A DNA stretch of 64,000 bases from Mucilaginibacter sp. KACC 22773 (GCF_028736215.1 NZ_CP117883.1:4154001-4218000), one strand, 5' to 3'; shown: positions 27,394 through 36,686, counted from the first letter of the stretch. The notes: generated by a model not told the origin, from the letters alone. Translations and numbers: made by a program.

Positions 27394-29784
27394 ATGACGA
27401 ACGACACAATTCTTGTTAAAACATTATGCTACCATTGCGGCGATGAATGTTTAACTACCTCATTTATAGCCGATGAAAAACAGTTTTGCTGCCAGGGCTG
27501 TAAAAGTGTGTATCAGATTTTGGCAGGCAGCGGCCTTGGCAGTTATTATAATTACAACGATCACCCGGGTGCAACCCGGGCACGGGTTAGCAAACGATTT
27601 GATTATTTAAGCGAATCATCTATAGTTAACGATTTGTTGGATTATACCGATGAGCATATCACTATCATCACTTTATATATACCTCACATTCATTGCAGCT
27701 CGTGTTTGTGGCTGCTTGAACAATTAAACAGGTTTAACCCTGCCATACATTACTCCAGGGTCGACTTTTTAAAAAAGCAATTAATAGTACGTTTTGATCA
27801 TCGTATTTGCAGCTTGCAACAGTTGGTAGAGTTGCTTTATGATATCGGTTACGAACCATTAATCAGTCTGCAGGATGTTATCAAAAAGCAAAACTCAGCC
27901 AATAAAGGCAACCTGGTTCAAAAAATAGCTGTGGCCGGTTTTTGCTTTGGCAATGTTATGTTGCTAAGCTTTCCCGAATATTTTGGCCTTTCGGCCTTTG
28001 AGCAAACTTTTAAACATTTTTTTGGCTACCTGAATATAGTATTCACATTGCCCGTGGTATTTTTTTGTGGTCGCGATTATTTTGTTTCTGCCTTTAATAA
28101 TTTAAAAGCCAGGACCCTCAATATTGATTTTCCATTAGCGCTGGGCATCGCTGTACTTTTCATTCGCACCGTAGCCGAAGTATTAGCCCATACCGGGGCC
28201 GGATATGCCGATACCCTTTGCGGCCTGGTTTTCTTTTTACTGGTGGGCAAATTTGTACAGCAAAAAACATATCACCATATTTCGTTCGAGCGCGACTACC
28301 GCTCATTTTTTCCCGTTGCAGTACAGGTATTAACCGGCGATACTGAAAAACCTATACCCCTGGCACAGCTTGTTACCGGCCAAAGGATATTGATACGCCA
28401 TAATGAAATTATTCCGGCTGATGCTATCCTGCTAAAAGGAGATGCGCTCATTGATTTTAGTTTTGTTACCGGCGAAGCAATCCCTGTAAATAAAACATGG
28501 GGCGAAATTATTTACGCGGGAGGGCGGCAAACCGGCGATGCCATTGAGCTGGAAGTAGTGAAGCCGGTATCGCAAAGCTACCTTACACAGCTTTGGAATA
28601 ACGAAGCTTTTACCCGGAAACAGGATAGCAAGACGAAGACCTTTAGTGAAACAATTAGCAAATACTTTACAATAGCGCTGCTGATTATTGCATTTGGGGC
28701 ATTATTGGCTTGGCTATTTACCGATTACCGGCGGGGAATTGATGCTTTTACTGCCGTACTTATAATTGCCTGCCCCTGCGCCCTTGCCCTAAGCACACCC
28801 TTTACCATGGCCGCGGCACTAAGCATATTTGACAGGAACCTTTTTTACCTTAAAAATACCCGGATTGTTGAACAACTGGCCGCCATTGACACTATTGTAA
28901 TGGATAAAACCGGCACTATATCAACAGGTAACAGCAAAAGCGTAGTAATACAAGGCCAGCCTACCGAAAAACAAAAACAGTTGATATACAGTGCCTGCCG
29001 TAACTCGATACATCCCCTAAGCCGAATGATCTGTCAATTTTTAGGCGACTATAAAAAGCTGCCGGTAGCAGATTATAAAGAGATTCCCGGTAAGGGAATT
29101 ACAGCAACTGTAGAAAGCAATACTTTACGCATGGGTAGCGGAGCCTTCGTATTTGGCTTTGCCGAGGGTGGCGTGCGCAATACCAGTGTGCATATCATGA
29201 TTAATAACCATTACCTGGGGTATTTTCAATTTGCGCAGGAATACAGGGCGGGGATGGAAAACATCGGCTCGCTAACTAATAACTATGACCTGTTTTTGCT
29301 TTCAGGCGATCATGATCATGAACGTACAGACCTGGTACAATTTTTTAAGGCCGATAAAGCCATGCATTTTAACCAGTCGCCCCAGGATAAGCTGGAGTTT
29401 ATAAAAGCGCTTCAGCAAAAAGGGAAACAAGTTTTAATGCTGGGCGATGGATTAAATGACTCGGGTGCACTAAAACAAAGCGATGCTGGGATAGCGGTTA
29501 CAGATGATGTAAACAACTTTTCGCCGGGCTGCGATGCTATTTTAGATGGAAAATCATTTAGCAAACTGCCAGCTTTCCTTCGCTTTGCCAGAGATACGGT
29601 AAACGTCATCCGCCTGTCGTTCCTCATCTCCCTTACTTACAATATCATAGGCCTTAGTTACGCGGTTACCGGTCATTTATCTCCTTTAATAGCCGCCATA
29701 TTAATGCCATTGAGTACTGTTACCATTATTTCATTTACTACGCTGGCAACCCATTTTGCAGCCAAAAAACGAAAACTCATATGA
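27394..29784 (+). CDS. ccoI: Copper P-type ATPase for cbb3 oxidase assembly
   Basis: The 796-residue product (from ATG 27394) begins with the Cys-rich motif typical of CcoI/FixI (CYHCGDEC ... FCCQGCKSVYQI), then a heavy-metal domain with C101-S-S-C104, eight predicted membrane segments with the ion-binding C460-P-C462, the phosphorylation site D504 in DKTGTIS, and GDGLNDSGAL in the hinge. It should export or deliver copper for the CuB centre of cbb3 oxidase at the inner membrane. Its stop overlaps the ccoS ATG by 4 bp (ATGA), which couples the two. The regulon palindrome upstream links it to oxygen control. Confidence 0.95.
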   Translation: MTNDTILVKTLCYHCGDECLTTSFIADEKQFCCQGCKSVYQILAGSGLGSYYNYNDHPGATRARVSKRFDYLSESSIVNDLLDYTDEHITIITLYIPHIHCSSCLWLLEQLNRFNPAIHYSRVDFLKKQLIVRFDHRICSLQQLVELLYDIGYEPLISLQDVIKKQNSANKGNLVQKIAVAGFCFGNVMLLSFPEYFGLSAFEQTFKHFFGYLNIVFTLPVVFFCGRDYFVSAFNNLKARTLNIDFPLALGIAVLFIRTVAEVLAHTGAGYADTLCGLVFFLLVGKFVQQKTYHHISFERDYRSFFPVAVQVLTGDTEKPIPLAQLVTGQRILIRHNEIIPADAILLKGDALIDFSFVTGEAIPVNKTWGEIIYAGGRQTGDAIELEVVKPVSQSYLTQLWNNEAFTRKQDSKTKTFSETISKYFTIALLIIAFGALLAWLFTDYRRGIDAFTAVLIIACPCALALSTPFTMAAALSIFDRNLFYLKNTRIVEQLAAIDTIVMDKTGTISTGNSKSVVIQGQPTEKQKQLIYSACRNSIHPLSRMICQFLGDYKKLPVADYKEIPGKGITATVESNTLRMGSGAFVFGFAEGGVRNTSVHIMINNHYLGYFQFAQEYRAGMENIGSLTNNYDLFLLSGDHDHERTDLVQFFKADKAMHFNQSPQDKLEFIKALQQKGKQVLMLGDGLNDSGALKQSDAGIAVTDDVNNFSPGCDAILDGKSFSKLPAFLRFARDTVNVIRLSFLISLTYNIIGLSYAVTGHLSPLIAAILMPLSTVTIISFTTLATHFAAKKRKLI

Positions 29785-29942
29785 ACATCATTTATTTTTT
29801 AATTGGCTGCAGCGTTTTGCTCGCGCTGATATTTTTAGCCGCCTTTTTCTGGGCGCAGCGCAGCGGTCAAAATGATGACCTGTACACACCATCTATGCGT
29901 ATCCTGCTTGATGATGACGATGCTGAAGCCGATAAAAAGTGA
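29781..29942 (+). CDS. ccoS: cbb3 oxidase assembly protein CcoS (53 residues)
   Basis: This short frame starts at the ATG overlapping the ccoI stop and encodes MNIIYFLIGCSVLLALIFLA, one membrane helix, then FWAQRSGQNDDLYTPSMRIL and an acidic tail ending in DADK-type residues. Size, single helix, the W(A)xxSGQ(N)DD(L) motif and its place after ccoI are all as in known CcoS, which is needed for haem and copper insertion in CcoN. Its stop codon (29940-29942) lies inside the palindrome that controls ccoNO, so the gene and the operator share bases. Confidence 0.93.
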   Translation: MNIIYFLIGCSVLLALIFLAAFFWAQRSGQNDDLYTPSMRILLDDDDAEADKK

Positions 29943-30004
29943 TGCTAATCACTTTTAAAGCAAACTGTCATCATTCTGTCACCCATTGCACTTCAATAAT
30001 TTTA
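29939..30004 (+). promoter_or_regulatory. Promoter of the ccoNOQP operon with CRP/FNR-type site
   Basis: GTGATGCTAATCAC (29939-29952, centre 29945.5) is a near-perfect palindrome with A4/T4 flanks. TAATTTTA (29997-30004) ends 58.5 bp from the centre. The start codon of ccoNO is at 30028. Confidence 0.75.
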
Positions 30005-30027
30005 CACCCATAAAAAGATAACATTTT

Positions 30028-32154
30028 ATGCAGCCCGAAAAATTTTACTATGACAACAAAATCGTCCGGAATTTTGGTATCGCTACCGTAATCTGGGGGA
30101 TAATCGGCATGACTGTAGGCTTAATTGTAGCCATTCAGCTTTATCACCCGGCCGCCAACATGGGTAACCAGTACACTACATACGGTCGTATCCGTCCGTT
30201 ACATACCAATGCGGTAATATTTGCCTTTGTGGGCAATGCCATTTTTATGGGCGTTTATTATTCGCTGCAACGCCTGCTCAAAGCAAGGATGTTTAGCGAT
30301 ATACTTAGCCAAATCCATTTTTGGGGTTGGCAGCTTATTATTTTATCGGCAGTAATTACGCTTCCCTTAGGTTTAACCACATCACATGAATATGCCGAGC
30401 TGGAATGGCCTATAGATATTGCCATCACCATAATTTGGGTTGTGTTTGGCTGGAACATGTTTGGCACTATATTTAAACGTCGCGAAAGACATTTATACGT
30501 AGCCATTTGGTTTTACATAGCCACGTTTGTTACCATAGCAGTATTACATATTGTAAACTCATTTGAGTTACCGGTATCGGCATTTAAAAGCTATATGGTT
30601 TATGCCGGCGTTCAGGATGCATTAGTGCAATGGTGGTATGGCCACAATGCGGTTGCGTTTTTCCTGACTACCCCCTACCTGGGTATGATGTACTACTTTT
30701 TACCCAAAATGGCCAACCGCCCTATTTACTCCTATAAACTAAGTATCCTGCACTTTTGGGCGCTTATATTTATCTATATATGGGCAGGTCCTCACCACCT
30801 TTTATATACCACCTTACCAGGTTGGGCACAATCATTAGGTGTAGCTTTTTCTATTATGCTGATAGCACCAAGTTGGGGAGGTATGATCAATGGCCTATTA
30901 ACCTTGCGCGGTTCATGGGATAAGGTGAGGGACGATGTGATCCTTAAATTCATGGTAGTAGGCTTAACCGCCTACGGTATGGCCACTTTTGAAGGCCCTA
31001 TGCTTTCCCTTAAACAAGTTAACGGTATAGCTCACTTTAGCGACTGGATCATCGCCCACGTGCACGTTGGCGCTTTAGGCTGGAATGGTTTCTTAACATT
31101 TGCAATCCTGTACTGGTTAATCCCGCGCATTTATAAAACTGAGTTGTTCTCCAAAAAAATGGCATCCTTCCACTTTTGGATAGGCACACTGGGTATCCTT
31201 TTTTACGCCATACCAATGTACTGGGCGGGTTTTACACAAAGCTTAATGCTGAAGGAGTTTACTGCCGAAGGCATGCTGAAATATCCAAACTTTTTGGAAA
31301 CTACCCTCCAAATTTTACCAATGCACATGATGCGTTCTGCAGGCGGAGCTATGTACTTATTAGGCGTAATAGTTATGGCTTATAACCTTACCCGCACTGC
31401 TCTACAAGGCAAACTGGTAGCCAATGAGGCTGCGCAGGCTATGCCGCTTGAACCCGTTCATATGATTGCAAGGGAAAATAGCTGGCACCGCAGGTTGGAG
31501 CGTAAACCTATCCAAATGCTTATTGCCGCCCTGTTGGTTATCCTTGTAGGTACCTTTATTGAACTGATGCCTACCTTAACCATATCTTCCAACATACCTA
31601 CCATAGCCTCTGTAAAACCTTATACACCACTTGAATTGCAGGGCCGCGACTTATACATCCGCGAGGGTTGTGTTAACTGCCACTCGCAAACGGTACGCCC
31701 TTTCAGGTCAGAGACTGAACGGTATGGTGAATACAGCAAGGCCGGCGAATTTGTGTACGACCACCCGTTTTTATGGGGATCAAAACGTACCGGGCCCGAC
31801 CTGGCCCGCGAAGGTCAAAAATATGGCAACGCCTGGCATTACAATCACCTGATGGATCCGCGCCTGATGTCGCCGGGAAGTATCATGCCTAATTACGACT
31901 GGCTGATAACCCAAAACCTGGATACTACATCAACCCGCGCAAAAATAAATGCCATGCGCAAATTAGGCGTTCCCTATCCGGCGGGGTATGAAAACATAGC
32001 CAACCAGGACCTTGAAAAACAGGAAAAAGAGATAAGGGACAACCTGTATGCCGATCATATTAAAGTAAAAAGCAATAAGGAAATCATAGCCGTAATTGCT
32101 TACCTGCAACGGTTAGGAACAGACATTAAAGCTAACAAAACTGCCAATAAATAA
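30028..32154 (+). CDS. ccoNO: cbb3-type cytochrome c oxidase, fused CcoN-CcoO
   Basis: The 708-residue protein joins subunits I and II. Residues 1 to about 480 are the 12-helix CcoN, with haem and CuB histidines in RPLHTNAV, WWYGHNAVAFF, AGPHHLLYT and IAHVHVGALGWNG. After a linker helix (about 500-520), residues from about 530 form CcoO with one c-type haem site, C548-V-N-C-H552, and the RTGPDLAREG and MPNYDWL motifs including the distal Met. The fusion is common in Bacteroidota. The complex reduces oxygen at very low oxygen levels in the inner membrane. It heads the operon ccoNO-ccoQ-ccoP-ccoG-ccoH-safE. Confidence 0.97.
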   Translation: MQPEKFYYDNKIVRNFGIATVIWGIIGMTVGLIVAIQLYHPAANMGNQYTTYGRIRPLHTNAVIFAFVGNAIFMGVYYSLQRLLKARMFSDILSQIHFWGWQLIILSAVITLPLGLTTSHEYAELEWPIDIAITIIWVVFGWNMFGTIFKRRERHLYVAIWFYIATFVTIAVLHIVNSFELPVSAFKSYMVYAGVQDALVQWWYGHNAVAFFLTTPYLGMMYYFLPKMANRPIYSYKLSILHFWALIFIYIWAGPHHLLYTTLPGWAQSLGVAFSIMLIAPSWGGMINGLLTLRGSWDKVRDDVILKFMVVGLTAYGMATFEGPMLSLKQVNGIAHFSDWIIAHVHVGALGWNGFLTFAILYWLIPRIYKTELFSKKMASFHFWIGTLGILFYAIPMYWAGFTQSLMLKEFTAEGMLKYPNFLETTLQILPMHMMRSAGGAMYLLGVIVMAYNLTRTALQGKLVANEAAQAMPLEPVHMIARENSWHRRLERKPIQMLIAALLVILVGTFIELMPTLTISSNIPTIASVKPYTPLELQGRDLYIREGCVNCHSQTVRPFRSETERYGEYSKAGEFVYDHPFLWGSKRTGPDLAREGQKYGNAWHYNHLMDPRLMSPGSIMPNYDWLITQNLDTTSTRAKINAMRKLGVPYPAGYENIANQDLEKQEKEIRDNLYADHIKVKSNKEIIAVIAYLQRLGTDIKANKTANK

Positions 32155-32162
32155 TCACCATC

Positions 32163-32351
32163 ATGTTTAAGCAATTTACAGAAAACATCAACGCAAACCA
32201 GGCATACCTGCTTTTCTCGTTGGGGATATTCTTTGTGTTTTTTATTGTAGTAACCATCATGCTCTTTCGCATCAGGAAGCCACATGTTCAATATATGAGC
32301 GATTTGCCATTAAAAGATAGTTTAACAGATCAACAACCTTTTCAATCATGA
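32163..32351 (+). CDS. ccoQ: CcoQ-like small cbb3 oxidase subunit
   Basis: A 62-residue protein with one membrane helix (AYLLFSLGIFFVFFIVVTIMLF reads as residues 14-35) followed by a basic RIRKPH and a polar tail. It starts 8 bp after the ccoNO stop and its own stop overlaps the ccoP ATG (ATGA). Position, size and topology match CcoQ, which stabilises the interaction of CcoP with the core. Sequence conservation in CcoQ is low, so the name rests mostly on context. Confidence 0.82.
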   Translation: MFKQFTENINANQAYLLFSLGIFFVFFIVVTIMLFRIRKPHVQYMSDLPLKDSLTDQQPFQS

Positions 32352-33247
32352 AGTACCACCGCATTATATTAATATCAGCATTTATATTATTTATTCAGCC
32401 CGTTATGGCTGATGGTCTTATTCCGGGTGATGTAATGAATTATATTGCTTATGGTGCTATTGTTGGCATGCTGCTGCTTTTTTTAATAGCCATGTTGGTG
32501 CTGGTAAAAACATTTAATGTTTTAGCACGCGTAATGCTTAAACAACAAGGACTATCAGATGCCGAGATAGCCGCGCAAATGAATCCCGTTAAGGAAAAGA
32601 AAAACAAGAAGCCAAAGGCAGAAGTTTGGCAAAAACTCCTGTCACTGAGGCCATTGGAAGAAGAAAAAGAAATCCTTATTGAACATGATTACGATGGCAT
32701 CCAGGAGCTGGATAACCCGATACCAGGATGGTTTATGTACCTTTTTTATGGCACCATCATTTTTGGAATAGGCTACCTGCTCAACTACCACGTATTTAAA
32801 ACCGGGCAGCTGCAGTATGCTGAGTATAAAACAGAAATGGTACAGGCCGACATCGAAAAAAAGGCATACCTAAGCAAAGCCGCCAACCGGGTAGATGAAA
32901 ACACGGTAAAACTGGTAAAAGACCCGGCAGTAATTGCATCCGGCGAGGGTATATTTAAAACCAATTGCGTTGCTTGCCACGGCGATCATGCCCAGGGGAA
33001 TGTGGGGCCCAATCTTACAGATGATTTTTGGCTGCACGGCAGCAAGATTAACGATTTGTTTAAAACCATTAAGTACGGTGTGCTTGCAAAAGGTATGCCT
33101 ACCTGGGAAAAACAATTATCGCCTAAGCAAATTGCCGACGTAGCTAATTATATTAAATCATTACATGGTACTCACCCTGCCGGTGCAAAAGAACCACAAG
33201 GCACAAAAGAGGCCGATACCGATGATAAACTTGCAGCAAATAAATAA
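32348..33247 (+). CDS. ccoP: cbb3 oxidase subunit III CcoP with a single haem c site
   Basis: The 299-residue product has an N-terminal signal-like helix, a second helix (GMLLLFLIAMLVLVK), a basic cytoplasmic stretch, and then the CcoP signature DGIQELDNPIPGWFMYLFYG with its membrane helix. The periplasmic domain has only one haem-binding motif, C207-V-A-C-H211, with a later Met in GMPTWEKQLS as the probable axial ligand. CcoP of proteobacteria has two such motifs; the one-haem form fits other Bacteroidota. It should accept electrons from soluble or bound cytochrome c and pass them to CcoO. Confidence 0.94.
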   Translation: MKYHRIILISAFILFIQPVMADGLIPGDVMNYIAYGAIVGMLLLFLIAMLVLVKTFNVLARVMLKQQGLSDAEIAAQMNPVKEKKNKKPKAEVWQKLLSLRPLEEEKEILIEHDYDGIQELDNPIPGWFMYLFYGTIIFGIGYLLNYHVFKTGQLQYAEYKTEMVQADIEKKAYLSKAANRVDENTVKLVKDPAVIASGEGIFKTNCVACHGDHAQGNVGPNLTDDFWLHGSKINDLFKTIKYGVLAKGMPTWEKQLSPKQIADVANYIKSLHGTHPAGAKEPQGTKEADTDDKLAANK

Positions 33248-33250
33248 ATT

Positions 33251-34624
33251 ATGGACGGATTACTGGTAGCGAAAGAGACTAATAAGCGCAAGTGGATATA
33301 CCCGCTAATCCGCAAGGGCAAATTATATAAATGGCGTTCATGGATTAGCTACGCCTATCTCCTGCTGTTTTTTGCAGGGCCGCTTATCAGGATAAAAGGG
33401 CAACCCTTATTGCTGCTGAATTTCATGGAGAGGCATTTTGTTATCCTGGGGCAGGTTTTCTGGCCCCAGGATATCTTTCTGTTTGTTTTGGCATCGCTGG
33501 TATTTGTGGTTTGCGTGGTACTGTTTACTATCGCTTTCGGCCGCGTTTTTTGTGGATGGATTTGTCCGCAAACCATCTTTATGGAAATGTTTTTCAGGAA
33601 GATTGAGAACTGGATTGAAGGAGATGGCAGCAAACAAAAAAAATTAGACGCAGGCCCCTGGACCAAAGAAAAAATACTAAAAAAAGGGAGCAAACATTTG
33701 CTGTTTATCATATTCTCGTTCCTGATAGCTAACACCTTTTTGGCTTACCTTGTAGGCAGCGATGTATTATTTAAAATAATAACCGAACCGGTACAGCTGC
33801 ACCTGGTTGGCTTTTTAAGCATTTGGGTTTTTACTATTGTTTTTTACCTGGTTTACAGCCAGGTAAGGGAACTGGTTTGTACGGTGGCATGCCCTTACGG
33901 ACGCCTGCAAGGTGTACTATTGGATAGGGATACCCTGGTGGTAGCCTATGATGAGGTACGCGGAGAACCAAGGGGAAAACTTTCAAAAACAGCCAATAAT
34001 GCCCCCCCAAAAGGCGATTGCGTAGATTGTGGCCTATGCGTATCTGTATGCCCTACCGGCATAGATATAAGGCAGGGCACACAAATGGAATGTATTAACT
34101 GTACTGCGTGTATTGATGTTTGCAACGAGGTAATGGATAAAATCCATAAACCGCTTAACCTGATTGGATTTTACTCTGAAAACATGATCCACAAGCAGCA
34201 GAAACCGTCGTTTACCGGCAGGATGATGGGCTATAGCGGAATCATTATTGTTTTAATGACGGTGCTTTGTTACTTCATTTTCAGCAGGGGCGATATGGAC
34301 CTTGCGGTTATGCGCAGCGCCGGCATGTTGTACCAGGAACAAAAAAATGGTATTATAAGTAATATTTATAATGCCGAGGTTATCAACAAATCAAACCAAA
34401 GCCGCGATATTACCATACAACCTAATGATCCGGCTATAAAGATAAAATACATCCAGGCGCCCGGAAAAATAGCTGCCGGAAGCTCGGTTAAAACCGTGTT
34501 TTTCCTGATGGTCCCGGCCACGCATATCAAATCGGCAAAAACGGATGTCAAAATCAACCTGGTATTAAATAACAAAGTAATTCAAACGGTCAGTACAGCG
34601 TTTGTAGGGCCACCAAATGATTAA
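33251..34624 (+). CDS. ccoG: CcoG/RdxA polyferredoxin for cbb3 oxidase assembly
   Basis: The 457-residue membrane protein has about five helices, the CGWICPQTIFME motif, and two 4Fe-4S ligand sets: C257, C260, C263, C267 and C281, C284, C287, C291. The C-terminal domain (NKSNQSRDITI) is the immunoglobulin-like extension typical of CcoG. Known CcoG reduces Cu(II) to Cu(I) for oxidase assembly. It starts 3 bp after ccoP and its end overlaps ccoH by 8 bp, so the operon is tightly packed. Confidence 0.95.
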   Translation: MDGLLVAKETNKRKWIYPLIRKGKLYKWRSWISYAYLLLFFAGPLIRIKGQPLLLLNFMERHFVILGQVFWPQDIFLFVLASLVFVVCVVLFTIAFGRVFCGWICPQTIFMEMFFRKIENWIEGDGSKQKKLDAGPWTKEKILKKGSKHLLFIIFSFLIANTFLAYLVGSDVLFKIITEPVQLHLVGFLSIWVFTIVFYLVYSQVRELVCTVACPYGRLQGVLLDRDTLVVAYDEVRGEPRGKLSKTANNAPPKGDCVDCGLCVSVCPTGIDIRQGTQMECINCTACIDVCNEVMDKIHKPLNLIGFYSENMIHKQQKPSFTGRMMGYSGIIIVLMTVLCYFIFSRGDMDLAVMRSAGMLYQEQKNGIISNIYNAEVINKSNQSRDITIQPNDPAIKIKYIQAPGKIAAGSSVKTVFFLMVPATHIKSAKTDVKINLVLNNKVIQTVSTAFVGPPND

Positions 34625-35051
34625 AAAGATGAATTGGGGAAAAGGATTAATTGCGGGCATGGCCATATTCATGCTGTTTATCATATTTATGTGCGTAAAA
34701 ATGTTTGCTTTACCAGCCGATGAATATGACCACCATTATTATGAAAAAGGGCTTAATTTTGATAAAGATTATGCAAAAGAGAAACAGGTTGTTACAGACC
34801 ATGCCCAACCGGTAATACGCATAAACGGCAAACAGGTAAGCATAACCTTTATAGCGCCCGCAACAGGCAGCGTCAAATTCATTCGCCCTTCCAGCCAGGC
34901 GCTCGATAAAACCTTCTCCATAAACACCGAACTCGGCAAAACTGCCAATCTCGCTGCTGCTGCTCTTGTTAAAGGCCGGTGGAATATGGTATTGGAATGG
35001 AAGAGCGACCGAAAATTGTACCTGTACGAAAAGGAAGTAGATATAGAATGA
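34617..35051 (+). CDS. ccoH: CcoH/FixH family cbb3 oxidase assembly protein
   Basis: A 144-residue protein with one N-terminal membrane helix (GLIAGMAIFMLFIIFMCVKM), then the FixH motif DHHYYEKGLNFDKDYAKEKQ, and a periplasmic beta-sandwich. FixH/CcoH is needed for a stable cbb3 complex. It overlaps ccoG by 8 bp and the next gene by 4 bp. Confidence 0.93.
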   Translation: MIKKMNWGKGLIAGMAIFMLFIIFMCVKMFALPADEYDHHYYEKGLNFDKDYAKEKQVVTDHAQPVIRINGKQVSITFIAPATGSVKFIRPSSQALDKTFSINTELGKTANLAAAALVKGRWNMVLEWKSDRKLYLYEKEVDIE

Positions 35052-35737
35052 GCAGCAACCAGATAGCTTTTTTTATTGGCCTGTTTGGCAGCGTGCACTG
35101 CATTGGCATGTGCGGCCCGCTTGCTTTTGCAGTACCATCGTTTCATTCGCAGTGGTGGATGGTAGTGGTTGATAAATTTGTATACAACGCCGGGCGCGTT
35201 ATTACTTATACCCTGCTGGGTTTGCTGATAGGCTTATTGGGCAGGCAGCTTTGGCTGGCCGGTTTACAACAAAGTGTGAGCATAATAAGCGGCTTATTAA
35301 TTATCATGGCCGGCTTTTCGCGTATGTTTAAAATTAAGTTTAGCCAAAGTAAGCTGATGCCCAAAATGTTGGCCCCAATTAACAGACTTATAGGTTTCGC
35401 GCTGAAACATAAGGCTGGCCATTTCGCGGTAGGTTTGCTTAACGGTTTCCTACCCTGCGGCTTTGTGTACCTGGCGCTTATTGGCGCGGTAAATACAAGT
35501 TCGCCCTATTCATCCGCGCAGTATATGTTCTGGTTCGGGATAGGCACTTTCCCGTTAATGCTGCTGGCCACGGTAAGTATGGGTTTTATCGGGCCGCGGG
35601 TTCGCAACCGTATCAATAAAGCCATGCCCTACCTAATGGTATGTTTAGGGTTGTGGTTTGTGCTGCGCGGGTTGGGTTTAAACATCCCCTACCTAAGCCC
35701 TGCTACACAATCGCAGGAAATAAACAATTGCCGTTAG
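35048..35737 (+). CDS. TauE/SafE-like membrane protein of the cbb3 cluster
   Basis: I start it at the ATG at 35048 that overlaps the ccoH stop (ATGA); the upstream ATG at 34979 lies inside ccoH. The 229-residue product has six predicted helices and the motif GSVHCIGMCGPLAFA, with the paired GLLNGFLPCGFVYLAL, as in the DsbD-like/UreH group of the SafE superfamily. These proteins are often the last gene of Bacteroidota cbb3 operons, and a role in copper or metal handling for oxidase assembly has been suggested from context. The Cys and His of both repeats would suit Cu(I). Function is inferred. Confidence 0.85.
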   Translation: MSSNQIAFFIGLFGSVHCIGMCGPLAFAVPSFHSQWWMVVVDKFVYNAGRVITYTLLGLLIGLLGRQLWLAGLQQSVSIISGLLIIMAGFSRMFKIKFSQSKLMPKMLAPINRLIGFALKHKAGHFAVGLLNGFLPCGFVYLALIGAVNTSSPYSSAQYMFWFGIGTFPLMLLATVSMGFIGPRVRNRINKAMPYLMVCLGLWFVLRGLGLNIPYLSPATQSQEINNCR

Positions 35738-35740
35738 GAT

Positions 35741-35827
35741 AGTTCTCAGTCGAAAGTTTAAAGTTCTAAGTCAAAAATGACAAATTCAAGCACAGAACTT
35801 AAGGCTTCGGGCTTAGTACTTAAGACT
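35741..35827. repeat. Heptad-periodic inverted repeat array (copy 2)
   Basis: Left units AGTTCTC, AGTCGAA, AGTTTAA, AGTTCTA, AGTCAAA (35741-35775) and right units CAGAACT, TAAGGCT, TCGGGCT, TAGTACT, TAAGACT (35793-35827) both keep a 7-nt period, with arms roughly complementary. It resembles the array at 9714-9819. Confidence 0.7.
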
Positions 35828-35839
35828 TATTTATAACAA

Positions 35840-36580
35840 ATGCTGAGACACCTGGGTAATAAAAGAACGTACAAGCATAACGTAAAACTTGCTTCGCTGC
35901 TTGGGCTTACTGCAGGTTTTGTAAATGCAGCCGGTTTTCTTGGTTTTAGCGTGCTTACCACCAATGTAACAGGGCATGCGGCACTATTTGCCGAGCAAAT
36001 TGCCCTGCAAAACTGGAAAACAGCCCGGGTAATTGCCTTATGGATGTTCCTTTTTTTAGCCGGAGCATTTGTGTCGAGTTTTATTATTTCCCGGATAGGC
36101 AAAAATCAGCGTTATTCTTACGTAATACCCATTTTAATTGAAACTACCATACTGCTCAGCGTTGCAATATTGGGCTACCGGTATGATCATAGTTTAGTGG
36201 GAAAAGAAATATTTGCCGGTAGCCTGCTATTTGCCATGGGGCTGCAAAACGCGCTTGTATCAATGGTTTCGGGCTCGGTTGTACGTACCACCCACCTTAC
36301 CGGTACATTTACCGACCTGGGAATTGAACTTGCCCAGTTTTTCAGGCGTAAAGCAGAGGACAGGACAGCCTTAAAAGCAAAAATAAAATTACGCATGGCT
36401 ATTATCCTCTTTTTTATGTGCGGCGCATTGGCAGGTGCCTATATTTTTCGATGGCTGCATTTTTATTGTTTTTTCGTCCCTGTTATCATATTAATATACA
36501 CCTTATTGTATGATATTTTCCGTATTGCGGTTAAACAATATTACCGGAGTATGCAAGGCCGTTTGAAAGGGCCGATTTAA
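35840..36580 (+). CDS. DUF1275 (YoaK) family membrane protein
   Basis: A 246-residue integral membrane protein with six predicted helices. The motifs LGLTAGFVNAAGFLGF, TTNVTGH, MGLQNALVSMVSG and TTHLTGTFTDLGIEL are typical of the DUF1275/YoaK family, whose function is unknown. It lies 102 bp after the cbb3 operon, separated by a heptad array, and has no regulon palindrome of its own, so it may or may not belong to the same unit. Confidence 0.88.
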   Translation: MLRHLGNKRTYKHNVKLASLLGLTAGFVNAAGFLGFSVLTTNVTGHAALFAEQIALQNWKTARVIALWMFLFLAGAFVSSFIISRIGKNQRYSYVIPILIETTILLSVAILGYRYDHSLVGKEIFAGSLLFAMGLQNALVSMVSGSVVRTTHLTGTFTDLGIELAQFFRRKAEDRTALKAKIKLRMAIILFFMCGALAGAYIFRWLHFYCFFVPVIILIYTLLYDIFRIAVKQYYRSMQGRLKGPI

Positions 36581-36686
36581 ACACTGCTATCTAATATTTT
36601 TTAATTACTTCCAACGGGCTACTGTAATCTTTTTAGATCCTACTCGTAACATGTTTAGTCAAACATCGACTTTGAACACTGGCTGA

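Noticed and set aside
34979..35047. N-terminal extension of the SafE-like protein
   Set aside because: It overlaps ccoH by 72 bp, while the ATGA overlap at 35048 is the usual coupling in this operon.
35741..35827. CRP/FNR-type site for the DUF1275 gene
   Set aside because: TGACAAATTCA has five, not six, bases between the half-sites and lies in the heptad array.
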